Below, in pieces: positions 13,428-24,319 of a stretch of 64,000 nt of DNA. Source of the stretch: Rhabditophanes sp. KR3021 (lineage: Eukaryota; Nematoda; Chromadorea; Rhabditida; Alloionematidae); contig CAUJLY010000006.1 of the NCBI GenBank assembly GCA_963281155.1, forward strand, positions 10,168,001-10,232,000, read 5' to 3'. A model generated the notes under the pieces. The model saw only the letters and a list, made by a program, of their open reading frames with translations. It ran no database searches and was not told the origin of the DNA. Every line of letters begins with the position of its first letter. Positions within the stretch are counted from its first letter, which is position 1. The translations under genes and the position numbers were made by a program.

Positions 13428-14080
13428 ATGAAATTCTTTAGCAACTGGTTGATTTGTCTTTTGGTACTTATTCTTGTACTTGATGTTGCCTTGGCAGCTA
13501 AGAAGGAAACGTATGTTTTGTATTAAACTATGGGATAAACTAATTGTTATATATTCACTTATAGTGGAGGAAAAAACAAGTCTGTTAAGAAGGGTAAGGA
13601 AGGGAAGGTTGAAAAAGCCAAGGAACCAAAAGTAAAGGCTGAAAAGGTTAAGGTCGAGAAGGTTAAGGCTGAAAAGGTTAAGGTCGAAAAAGTTAAGGGA
13701 AAGAAAGCCAAGAAAGCTGAAAAGGTAGTTGAAGAGGAAGTTGTAGCCCCAGAAGAACCAGTTGAGGAAGTAGTTGAAGAAGTAGCTCACCCTGAACCAG
13801 TTGTCACCCCGACTATTCAAGAAAAAGTTGCTGCCCATAGAGCTCAAAAGGCTGCTAAAACTCCAACTGCTTATGAAACTTGCAAAGCTGAATGTAGAAA
13901 GAAGCGTGATGAGGTTACTACCGTTGAAGTAAGTAACTAATCATTTTATAATTTACAAATAATTCCATATTTTAGTACATCAATTCTCTTCAACAAGAAT
14001 TAGCCCAAGCTGAAGCTTACCTTAAGGCCCAGCCAACCCCAGCTCCAGTTGAAGCTACCCCAGCCCACTCTGAACTTTAA
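13428..14080 (+). CDS. small secreted Lys/Val/Glu-repeat protein
   Basis: Three exons, 13428-13510, 13565-13928 and 13976-14080, join in phase to encode 183 residues. A strong signal peptide (cleavage near ALA-AKKE) is followed by a basic tract with four tandem pentapeptides, AEKVK/VEKVK alternating at residues 53-72. A Glu/Val/Pro acidic tract comes next, then a single CKAEC motif (about residues 140-145), a short helix and a Pro/Ala-rich tail. Codon choice is strikingly uniform (AAG, GCT/GCC, CCA, GTT), as in highly expressed genes and unlike the neighbours. I recognise no family. A matrix, mucus or adhesive secretion is a guess. It lies 620 nt downstream of another secreted-protein gene on the same strand. 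A long opposite-strand frame over it is a codon-bias shadow. Confidence 0.8.
13638..13697 (+). repeat. 15-bp tandem repeat encoding (A/V)EKVK x4
   Basis: Four imperfect 15-bp units, alternating GCT/GTC at the first codon, give AEKVK VEKVK AEKVK VEKVK. The alternation suggests duplication of a 30-bp unit. Confidence 0.8.
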
Positions 14081-14196
14081 ACAAGAAATACATCATTTCA
14101 TTATGTTGCAATCACGTTAATCAATTTTTTCTTTTATACAATGTCAATATTTTTTATAGTTTTTCTTTATAAAAACAACCCTATATTGTCTATCAA

Positions 14197-14202
14197 AATA
14201 AA
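14197..14202 (+). terminator. poly(A) signal AATAAA, repeat-protein gene
   Basis: AATAAA lies about 117 nt after the stop. Confidence 0.5.
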
Positions 14203-17200
14203 CGTTCAATCTTTTACTAATGTTTTAAATTGCGTAATACATTGTTTTAAATATGGCAACAGATGAAAAATGTGTATTAAATATGTTTGAACCCTAGCAA
14301 TTGAAACAATTATTTATTTTTATATAGTTTATGTGCATTAAGACATTTTTATTTACTGTAAAATTGTCCGGATTCAAGAAAAGAAAGTGAAAGTGAGCTC
14401 AACAGGTTTTTATTGGCTATTTTATTCTCCTTTGATCTAACAAATATTTATATGGTAGAATTTGAAACATACCATTAAAGTGATGACAATTGCCGTCGGA
14501 CAAATCTAATTAGATATAAAAAGTTATATCTCATTGTTTGAAAATAAAATAGTCGTGACCTGGATGGAATGTACATCTACAAAACATTTCTACATATACT
14601 GATTGACTTTCGCTTGCCAATCTTTGTATTCTTTTACTTTCAATAAATTCAAATATATTGCCCAAACAAAAACTATTCACTTCTTTCACTTCTCCATTTT
14701 GTGACCCAATTTCAGCCTCATCTCAACATATGAATGTGTCTTACATATGCAATATTACGTATAGAAGATCAGGAAAACAAAATATGTATTTGAGAAAGTA
14801 AATGTATTTTATTTTGCCAACTTTTGTACGACGGCCTGTCTCGTAGATATGAAATTAAAAATGCAACAACAATTTGTGAAGAAATTTTAAAAATCATTCT
14901 AACGTATAAATAAAAAATATTTCAATACCGTTTGAATACATTTGTTTTGAAAGTTGTTTGACCATATGTTTTTTCTATCTTTATCATACTAATCTTTGTA
15001 TTATCCACAACTTGACACCTTACTTTCTCATCACAACCAAGACATGTCAATTAAGAAAACAAACATTCAGAAATGTTGCGCGCTCAGTTTCATACCTTAT
15101 GGTCAATTTGCTGATCACCTAACCAGATCTCATCATGATCAAACTTTTTTGAAATCTCCTTGATCAGTTAAACTTTTATACAAAAAGTCAATAAATTAAG
15201 ATAACATAACTTTCACTTGTAAAGATAGTCTCCACTATCTTCCATACGCAGCCCCTCTGGCAAAACCATAACAGAATTTTATTAAATACATTACTGCAGT
15301 TATACTATATCAAAACACTATGTATTGTTACTTTACTGATAAGGGATAGACAAAACTTATGCAGTAGTTTACAATCTTCATACTATTGCGTTGCATTAAA
15401 TGACATTTAATTCATTTTGATCATTCAAACCTAGATACACTTTCATTTTCCATTCAATCAAAACTTTCTCACCTTTTGTAAAACTTATTTTTAATTGCAC
15501 ATTCATTTCTTCTTGCCACCAACAACAATCATCCAATTTACTTTTTGAACAATTTTTGACATACTTTGAGTATAAAAAATTATTCTCTTTTCAATATTTC
15601 ATAATTAACAGTTCATAATTCCCCATCTTTTTTCATAATATTAAATATTCTATCCCAGCCATAACAACATTTCAAGATTGGTTCTTTTCACAAAAATAAA
15701 ATTCAAATGTGATATCATCCATTAACAGGTCATTTACAAAAAGTCAATATCTTAATATCTATATTTTCTTAATCATTTGCCTTTCATCCTACTTTTACAG
15801 TCTTCAATTGTTTATATTTTCACTTTCATCCAGATCTATTACAAATACTATCAATATGTAGATCAAACGGTGGAGCTCTTGAGGCGACTACTATTACACA
15901 TCCATCTACACCTGCAACAATATTATCCTGAATTCACTTTTAATTTGTCGCACCATACTATAATACATTTATATTGTTTCATATAAAAATGCATTTATAG
16001 TTTCCTTTCTGTGTGCCTATGAGATATATTCATCACTTTCGGACATTAACATTTGTCGCCTACATTTGAAATTACACTATTTTTTGTATTCATTACAACA
16101 TAAGTTGTGATATTGCAAAATGATAATATTTGGCAAATAAAAGTACATACCGAAAGTACCTAAATAAATCTATTACTTTTTACATCCAAAATCACTATCA
16201 ATAGAACAATTGCTTTTCGATTATATTAATGAGATCAATGATTAGAGCAATTTCAGTTAATTGTTATCAGTTTTATTTTTGCACGCTTCATCTTTTTTCA
16301 TTGACGTACCCTAATAGAGATATTAAATTGTGTTTCTTATCCTTTCATATTAAATGATATTTTTGAGAGGCGCTGCTTTAAATATATTTTCAATTTCAAA
16401 CATCATTATCACCTTTACCTAAAAGCTGTTAAAACAGTCAAGTACCTAATCATCTTTTAGCTAAAAAGTGTCCATGAATTTGATTCTCGTTTTTTGATTG
16501 TCCGTGTATGTATTATGGCTCCAACCAAATGTCACTTCTCTCATCACATCAACAAAAAGAGATAACTTTAAAGCCTTTAATTAGTGATCATATATTTTTT
16601 GGCTTGGTAACAATCTAAATAATGATTAGTCTTTTTGTCCTCTTATCAATCTTTTAGATGGTTCGTTCCAATACACTGCTCGACTTATATATAAATAATT
16701 ATGTATACATTTATTTTATTTCTTGAATCCTATCTTAAATATATTTTTGTCACTAAATTAGGTTGAAGCCAAAACAAATAGTAGCTCAAGATAAGGCACT
16801 ACAATTTTCACTTTCAATATGCGTCATAAAAGGTAGCTTGGATATGTCAGCTAATTAGTTGCATATTTAAAAGAAAAATATTTGAATATACACGCACAAT
16901 CTTTGTGAGTCTTTTTAATCTATTTAGTCTTTTTTTGTGACGCTTATTCCATATACAATTAATATAAATATATATCTACACTCAATAAAAGAAATTACCG
17001 GTCATTTTTGTTTGTGCTATTAACTCCCAAACCAAGTAAAAAAATATATATATCAAAGAAAGTCAAAAGGGAGACAGTTTGCTCCGCGCACCATGTCCCT
17101 CTGTTCGTTCATTATTTACAAAAGTGTCACTATTAACATATTTCCTTGTCGCACTTATTTATATATCCTAAGACTGGCAAAATTTTGATAGTAGGTCTAC

Positions 17201-17289
17201 GTTACGAAACTTTTATATTTGTGAATATACAACACATTACCCATATTTTCACTGACTCAAATATAATATTTGTACCTATTTTATTTTTT
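14203..17289. other. 3.1 kb gene-free region upstream of the ETS gene
   Basis: The region is AT-rich with no supported exon. The 69-codon frame at 15777-15986 lacks domain character. It is a candidate cis-regulatory domain for the ETS factor, inferred only from its length and position. Confidence 0.4.
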
Positions 17290-17291
17290 AG
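17290..17291 (+). promoter_or_regulatory. 3' splice acceptor upstream of start codon (ETS gene)
   Basis: TTATTTTTTAG ends 54 nt before the ATG at 17346. It may be an SL acceptor or end a 5'UTR intron. Confidence 0.45.
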
Positions 17292-17345
17292 AGACCTGTT
17301 ATTATTATAACCATATATTGCTTTATTTATACATATGCTAACTAA

Positions 17346-19005
17346 ATGAATTCGAGCGTCGTAACACTACAAATGAAGCAAATGAGCGAAAATTTGTGGC
17401 ATCCAATGCGGATCAATGGGTGTATGGATCAAATTGTTCCAAAACACGAGTATGATTATTCAATGTCGCCAAGTGACAACATTCATTTTAATATTTCTTC
17501 TCCCGACTCTGGAAAGCAATCCTGCACTTCTGACCAAATTTTAGATGACGTTTTCAATGAACTTGACAATACAGTAAAAATTATGCCAAAGCAGAGTTCC
17601 ACTGATTACCCTATTAATTATAGCAGCCATCCAAAAAATTTAATCAAAATGGAGTGTGGTGTAGGGGTCTTTGATACTGATAAAGACGTCAACACTCTCA
17701 ACTTTCATAACCAACAAGTTGCATCACACGACGATGGAAATATGGACATTTATCGGGACCTTATCTTAAGACACCTAATTCAGGACATCACCAACACTTG
17801 TCTCCGACTATACTTACCTAACAACCCTTGTGAATGGAACCCAACCCAGTCTGCTAAATGGATCCAAGAAACGTGTGGTCAATTTCACTTAAAAGAACCA
17901 AGACAACTTTTGATTCCAGGAAGAGCGTTGATGTCTATGTCATTAGAAGATTTCATCAGACTGGCGCCAGAAGGTGGCGACACCCTGCATGCTCAGTTAC
18001 AATTATGGAAAACTGCATACGATTCTTGTCCAGCACCCAACAACTATGCCTACACACAACTCAACCACAACCACACCCCTCCTGCCAATCAAAAGGATAA
18101 CAATGAATGGCAAAGACCTTCCTTAGAGATTAATGAGTCAAAAAGAAATCAGTACTTAAGCAACGGTAATGACAACAAGCAATACTACGGAAACAGTATG
18201 CAATACCCCAACCCTAATGTCAACACTGCAAACCATTTCTGTGGATCAAACACACCTATCCCACAACTAAACACCAACATCAACGTCCTCAACAACAACA
18301 TCCAAAGTCCCGAATTTAATCACAATTCCTTCGAAACATACTTTTCACATTCCACGAAACAACAAATTCCTATCAATAATCAGATGAGTCCTTCTCACTC
18401 TGCCTCTTCCAGTTCTTCCATATACAACGAGGAAGATGATTATAACATCCACAACCATGCTCATCAATACAACAATCCTACACCTCAACTTGACTTTTAC
18501 AACTCAAATAATATGAATATTAACAGAAACATGCAATGTAAGAGTATGTTTAACCCTGAACATACTCAACAAATGGCTTCAATTGGTATGAATAATAGTC
18601 CAGACTCATTCAAAACCAATAATATCGTAGAAGGCCCAAAAGTCTGCCAAAACAACTCGCCCACATTCCAAAGAGCTTCAGGAAATGTTCATTTATGGCA
18701 TTTTATTCGAGAACTCCTAGATCAGCCTTTAAAGTATAGTACTTGTGTTAGATGGGTTGACAGGTCGGAAGGTAAGTAACGCTGTTTGAGTTAATATTTA
18801 TTTACGTCATCATTATTAAGGAACATTCAAAATTGAGTCATCACACCACTTGGCCAAGTTTTGGGGTCTCCGTAAAAATAGAACACAAATGAATTATGAT
18901 AAACTATCGCGATCCCTTCGTCAATATTATAAAAAAGGAATCATTCAAAAGCCTGAGAAAAAGCAACGGCTCGTTTACAAATTCTTACCTCCATATAATT
19001 TGTGA
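17346..19005 (+). CDS. ETS transcription factor with Pointed domain, PDEF/Ets98B-like
   Basis: Exons 17346-18771 and 18821-19005 (49-nt intron in phase) encode 536 residues. A SAM/Pointed domain lies at about 139-216 ([15 protein letters not shown], then [14 protein letters not shown]). A long Asn/Gln/His/Ser-rich linker follows. The ETS DNA-binding domain is C-terminal at about 448-536: [10 protein letters not shown], the recognition helix [18 protein letters not shown], and QRLVYKF. The intron splits the ETS domain. [12 protein letters not shown] and [18 protein letters not shown] resemble SPDEF and Drosophila Ets98B more than ETS1/2 or ERG. It should act as a nuclear DNA-binding regulator recognising GGAA/T-type sites. 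No MAPK site can be assigned with confidence. Confidence 0.9.
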
Positions 19006-19890
19006 TGAGATGAAACAAACATAGAGATATCGTCTACATACACACTTGTTTACTTACTGAGTGACACAACTTGCTCTCAGTACACCTTCGTAACGTCCAA
19101 CTCATACTGAGTCCCGAACTTTAAAAAGTATTTTTTAAATGAGAACAAAATTTCTTCTTTCACCATATATCTTAATTACATACACAAATTTGATAGCATT
19201 TATGTACATATAATGTCAATTTATGTGGATAACAATATTACTTCAAATATTTGATCATTCCTTTGACATATCTTTTCATTCACAAAAAAATATATTTTAC
19301 ATACTTTTAACTGAATTTTGGGCAAAAATGTTTTTTGTCAAAAAATATTACTTACCTTCCACTTACATACGTCTATCTATCCACAACCAACATTATTTAT
19401 TCCAAACTATATGTCAACTTCTAATTAACTTTTCCTTTGACAAACTAATTATTAACAACAACCAAAATTGAATACACAATCTTTTTTATAACTATTTGTC
19501 CATACAATTCTTTATGCACCTTAATTAATATTTATAATTGTTTCAATTTTTTATATAATAATTTATTATATTTAATATTGTATTCTTACTCATCTTTTCA
19601 ATATGTTGTTTTGCTTTTTAGAAAGGTTGTCTATTTTTGATATACACAATAAAATTATATAATATATGAAGTTAAGTTTATTTGTTTGAGTGAATATAAA
19701 GTGTAACAAATATGTATGAATGGTTTTTTTAAATTGTTCACAAATTCATATAATGTTTTGTGGAAGTGTATAAAGTTCGACCTAATCTTTTTTTGATATT
19801 TGCCGGAAATGGTGTACGACCTTTTTGAATGAGAGGATACTTGCGGGAATATTTTTTGAATCAATTAAAAGGATCCATACGTGTAAAGGA
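19006..19890 (+). other. ETS gene 3'UTR / convergent intergenic DNA
   Basis: The sequence is AT-rich. The first convincing AATAAA is at 19648-19653, implying a 3'UTR of about 650 nt unless a variant signal is used earlier. The small frames here (19223-19471 plus, 19655-19864 minus) look random. Confidence 0.45.
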
Positions 19891-19897
19891 CTTTCTT

Positions 19898-19903
19898 TTT
19901 ATT
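19898..19903 (-). terminator. poly(A) signal overlapping the Tubby stop codon
   Basis: On the minus strand the last codon and stop (GAA TAA A) themselves form AATAAA, allowing a 3'UTR of only about 20-30 nt. Confidence 0.5.
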
Positions 19904-21686
19904 CACAAGCTAATTTGCCATGAAAACTAGACATGGCGATAGCAAAGGCCTGAATAGGAGACAAAGGATACCTAAAGTCCATTGTAAAACTCTCAGAGTC
20001 AATTTTTCCAAACTGCATCACCACAAAATCGTCATCGAATGAATGTACGATTTGAAAGTTTTTAACACTAGCCCTGGTAACTCTTCCGTGAAAGTTAAGG
20101 ACATATGATTGAGACTCCTCATTCCACGTAGGATTTTTGTTGTGAAGGATCACAAGTTCTTCCTTCTTGTCGCCTTTGAAATTGGCTAAGATAGTTTCAG
20201 ACTCAGCCATTGGAATGATAACTTTTCGGACAGGTGGTGCCGTCGATTTTTCGTTGTCGTACATGCCTGGGACCAGTATAGTCATTTTACGAGGCCCGCG
20301 GAAACCAAGAACATTTGTGTCATACATGATCACACCTAATTCTTGACGCACATTCTGCCCAATTTTTTTTTCATTGTACGCACACCCACCATCGTAGATT
20401 GTAAAGACAGTTCCAAGTAAATTTGAACGTAATTTGCCGATATATCCACTTCCTTCCCTTGACAAGTCGCAAGGATCAGTTGAAAACAAATAATTGGCTG
20501 TTTTGCTCTTTTTTCTTTTTCTTGCAGCCAAAAGGAAAACCTAGAAGTAAGGAGTTTAATGGAAGGGGGCAAATTTGCTTTCTAACGTAATGCCCTTTCT
20601 TGGTTTGTGTCAAGGTGTTTACAATCTAAATTAATCCTCTTACCTTGCTTCCTTCGTCTTTTTCCCAATGGAGGAAATAGGAGGGGTAGATGTTTCGATC
20701 GACGCCGGACTTATCACGGGTAATGCGGCACTTCATCGTTGATGTTTTGTCAAGAGGTTCTGAGAAAGAAATTAATTAATTAAAATAGACTTCCTTACCA
20801 TGTACAAATTTTTTCAAATCCGTCAAAATGAGATCAACCTCAGACACTTTCAAATTCGAAATAACAATTGTCTCCAACGAATTAGTAGATCCTCCATTTC
20901 TTCTCGGAGAATCATGGATCGAGATGTAACGACTGTCCACATTAGGGTCAGAATCTTCTCCCACAGCATCCATAGTACTAGGTCCTCCATAAGTAGGACT
21001 GATGTCGACACGATTTGAACTGCCATCCATGATAAAGGAACTATGATTAAATTTATTAATGAATTTAGCTTGGGTAGTATTTACAAACAATAAATGTTGT
21101 GCAAAAGGAGGTTTGTGTGTTAGAGAGAGAAAGGTATGAGTTGGGGTATGAATATATGTTTGGCAAAATTAAAAGTTCCATTTAAGTTAGTGTCTTACCT
21201 AGCAACGGATGAAGACATCGCTTCATCGATACGGCGTAAGGATGGTGTACCATGGGTGGCAGTTGATGTGCGGGTCGAGGTTGTTGAATCTGGACGCTTA
21301 CCAACCTCCTCGAAGGGGTAGATGTCGAGGATGGTGGTTGATTGAGACAGGCAAGGTGGTTTGGGTGGTGGATGTGACATTTTGAAGGAATCAAAAGAGG
21401 ACAGATTCAGGCTTTTCAGGCGATCCATGTCGAAATCAATTGTTTCCCCATTGATGATGACGCTGTTGTTCGAGGAGTGGTTTGTCGTGGAAGATCGAGG
21501 CTTTGCAGTATTGACATATCTGCCTTCAGCTGTGCCTGTCCGTTGTCCGCGTAATCGTTCCTCTAACAATTGAGTCTAAAAAAGAAATGTTAGAAAATAT
21601 ACCATCTTGGCTTTGAATGCAATGCACTTTAAAACTAAAAAACATTAACTTACCTGCTTATTGATATTATTATCTAGCCAATTCAT
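19899..21686 (-). CDS. TULP: Tubby family protein (TUB/TULP)
   Basis: Five exons, 21654-21686, 21199-21575, 20799-21040, 20644-20759 and 19899-20540, join in phase to give 469 residues. The C-terminal half is a complete Tub domain: [20 protein letters not shown], then [34 protein letters not shown] and the invariant ending [10 protein letters not shown]. Tub domains bind PI(4,5)P2. The Lys/Arg patch [10 protein letters not shown] and the PVR-K segment belong to that region. In animals Tubby-like proteins carry GPCRs into cilia with IFT-A. The N-terminus is Ser/Thr/Asn-rich and poorly conserved, with a basic Arg-rich block (about residues 16-24) where an IFT-binding helix could lie, though I cannot confirm one. 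Confidence 0.95.
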
Positions 21687-22029
21687 GTTGCCCAATAAAA
21701 ATAATGAAAATATACTATCCACTTGAAAAGGTCCAAAGGTGTAATTAAATCTAAAAATCATAATAATCATAACTATCGACCTTAATTAACTTGATAATGC
21801 CTGGCCGCATACCAAAAATGTACATTTCCGAGTGTGGATGACAAAATGTAAAAGCGGCATATAAATACTTTTTAGCAATATACAGTTAATGGTTGCTAAG
21901 GCAACTGTTTTAGATTTTAGCTTAACGAATGTGGCTGGATGTTTAACAGGTATTATTGACTAATTCATAAGGAGTGTTTGAGGAGGACATAAAAAAAGAC
22001 ACAAACTAATTTTATTAGAAAAGAAGAAT
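21687..22029. other. short intergenic spacer between Tubby head and TBC1D20 tail
   Basis: Both neighbours are on the minus strand. No coding signal is seen; it should hold the Tubby promoter. No acceptor-like site lies immediately before the Tubby ATG. Confidence 0.4.
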
Positions 22030-22035
22030 TTTATT
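22030..22035 (-). terminator. poly(A) signal, TBC1D20
   Basis: AATAAA on the minus strand lies about 32 nt after the stop. Confidence 0.5.
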
Positions 22036-22066
22036 GGCACAATATACATATATATAAGATGGAATG

Positions 22067-23364
22067 TTATGAAAACATAATTTCTGTCAATTCGTTGTTA
22101 TAGGCTTTGAGAAATATGATGGAAGCTGCTATTGCACCTGCCACACCAAAATAACTAATTGTACTCCAATTGTAACGGGATAATTGTTGTTTTGGCTTAG
22201 GAATGGGCTTCTTGCTTTGTTCGAGGTATTCCTTTAACATGATATTTGTCAGGTTGAATGGTGGGTAATTGTAATATAGTTCTTGGGCATCTTCTATTAT
22301 GTTGTTGATGGATATGTCTTTGGGTATTTTGTTGAGGAGGCCATGGAGTTGGGGCATGTCTGGTTCGCATTCGAATATCTTGTCCCTTCGGGCTAGAACT
22401 AATGCCGAAGCCAAGTAGATTGGCATTAAGGAGTGTGAGGACAGAAATAGGTCGAAGCATTGGACGATATGCGAATAATCGTGTAGGGAATGTGAAAACC
22501 ATGTCAAAGGCCATGGTAATGCAAACATTATTCCTAATTCTGCCTTGCTCAGTACACTTTCAACGTCTTTGTTTTTTGAATGCAATATCGGATAAATTAA
22601 TTCTAAATCTTTGACCACGGATTTCTCCAAACTTTTCGTCAAAAACGACTCAAACCGGCCTCTTTTTGTTATGCAAGCACATACATTGAATGCAACCTCA
22701 ATTCCAACAACTAAAACAATGGTAAGGCAAACGTCATGGAATCCTTGATAATAATTAAACTTGTCATTCAGACTTAATACACGTACAATGAACGGAGTCA
22801 TTTCTTCAATCAAATTGGCCCGTTTTGACTCTTCTATATTGGGTGGGAATCTGTCTAATGTCCGTCTAACATCCAAGTCAACTTGATTCCAGTCTTTGTG
22901 AAGTTTCAATAATTCAATATCATCTATCCGTAGCTAAAAAATATAATTAATAAACTAATCCATCTGTATGCACTTACTTTATCTTCACTTTCAAATGAGG
23001 AAGGAGCCGTGTCATATTCCGAATCCAAAGACTCCTCACATTCATCCTCACACATAATATCCTCTGGTGGAAAGTGGTCCGCCAAAACAGGCCATATCTT
23101 TTCTCTATACTCGTCCAATAATAAACCCCCTTGAGTATTAGCGAATTTGCGTAATTGGTCCACACAATTACCTAAATTGCCCTCGTTCTCTTCCAAACAA
23201 CTCCTTATCCTTTCGTTCTTTCTTCTTAACTTTCCCTCCAAAGCCCGAACTTCAGAATAATTTGCATTATAAACTCCAATAGATTTAAGTTTGTTTTTCT
23301 TAGCTAACAGTAGAGACAATTCAGGAAAGGCGAGGTCTGAGGCATCATGATACTCAGTTTCCAT
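22067..23364 (-). CDS. TBC1D20: TBC1D20, ER-anchored Rab GTPase-activating protein
   Basis: Exons 22978-23364 and 22067-22933 (44-nt intron, in phase) encode 417 residues, close to the human length of 403. The TBC domain starts near YREKIWPVL and carries the arginine-finger region (DLDVRRTLDRFP) and the glutamine-finger motif YYQGFHD. The C-terminus has one hydrophobic segment (YFGVAGAIAASIIFL), the tail anchor typical of TBC1D20. The family inactivates Rab1 and Rab18 at the ER and controls ER-Golgi traffic, lipid droplets and autophagy. An acidic insert (CEDECEESLDSEYD) sits within the N-terminal part of the TBC domain. Two TATAAA motifs occur just upstream of the ATG, and no acceptor-like site does. 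Confidence 0.92.
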
Positions 23365-23689
23365 ACCAATCTTCGTTTATAAAGGTGTGTCTTTATAACC
23401 AGAATAAGTCAATGAAGGAATAAAGTGATCGTTTAAAAATTGATAAATATGGGTTGATATGAAGGGTAAGGACAAAACAGAAAAAGTGATTCAGTGTTAT
23501 CATGTATGGGCATTTTGAAACGAATGGGATGTAAACAGTTTGGAATGCAGCTTATGATGTTATTCCTTTTGTTGGGAGGATTCTTTTTTCCAATCAAACA
23601 AGAAGCTGTTGCAATGGAATATTTTTAAATGGTGCTTTTAGAAGTTTAAAGATTTTCCTGACAATATCTATCAGTTAATGTAAATTTAA
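23365..23689. other. intergenic spacer
   Basis: TBC1D20 upstream region. Nothing recognised beyond two TATAAA-like motifs at about 23379-23395. Confidence 0.4.
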
Positions 23690-24310
23690 AAACATCTATT
23701 TTATTATCACCATTTGGACTATACACAATTACATCAGTGATGCTACTCATAACACAATCAACACATTATTAGGTCCAAGTTCAATTGATGCTAAAACCCG
23801 TCTCGTATTAACAAATGCTTCTATTTCAAAGGAGCTTGGAAGGATGAATTTAGTGAATATGAAACCGAAACAAAAATCTTCCCATCAACACCAGACAAAG
23901 AAAAGAGCGTCGATGTGATGAGCTCGTTTGGGGGACAATATTATTGATCAAATGCAATGTTTCATGTGGTCAAATTAGTGTATGATGATCATAAGACTTC
24001 AATGATATTGTTGGTTCCAAAAGCAAAGTATTGTTTAAGTAATAGTTTGTCCGCTTTTAATAGTTCAGCATTTAACGGTATGTTGAATAGTATACCTAAA
24101 AGAGTACTTAATTTGAACATGCCAAAACCGAAAACACTTATGATTTATAACAATTAATTACTTCATTGGGAATGTCAAAAGAGTATCCAGATATATCAAA
24201 AGGTCTTTTTTCTTTCCAACAAGCAATAATAAATTTGTTAGGAAAGTTTTATGAAAATAATAGAAAGATAGATGTTATAATTTGTACTGAAGGAATAAAT
24301 ATATTTTTAT
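23690..24310 (+). pseudogene. decayed serpin
   Basis: Pieces of a serpin are read in shifting frames. ILLSPFG resembles the first breach strand. NYISDATHNTINTLL followed by SSIDAKTRLVL matches the usual helix F to strand 3A region. INKCFYFKGAWKDEF is the family hallmark (normally NAxYFKGxW). VVKLVYDDHKTSMILLVPK, KRVLNLNMPK and SLGM resemble later serpin strands. The frame shifts near 23810, a TGA interrupts at 23945-23947, and the frame shifts again near 24157. Most of the N-terminal third is missing and no reactive-centre loop can be made out. Serpins are protease inhibitors, but this copy should be non-functional. No parent gene lies in the window. Confidence 0.75.
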
Positions 24311-24319
24311 ATAATAATA

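Noticed and set aside
13398..13847. 149-codon open frame on the minus strand
   Set aside because: It is the antisense shadow of the biased codons in the secreted repeat-protein gene (Leu/Asn/Phe-rich, no own features).
15777..15986. 69-codon frame in the ETS upstream region
   Set aside because: Ile/Leu/Tyr-rich composition typical of random AT-rich DNA, with no gene context.
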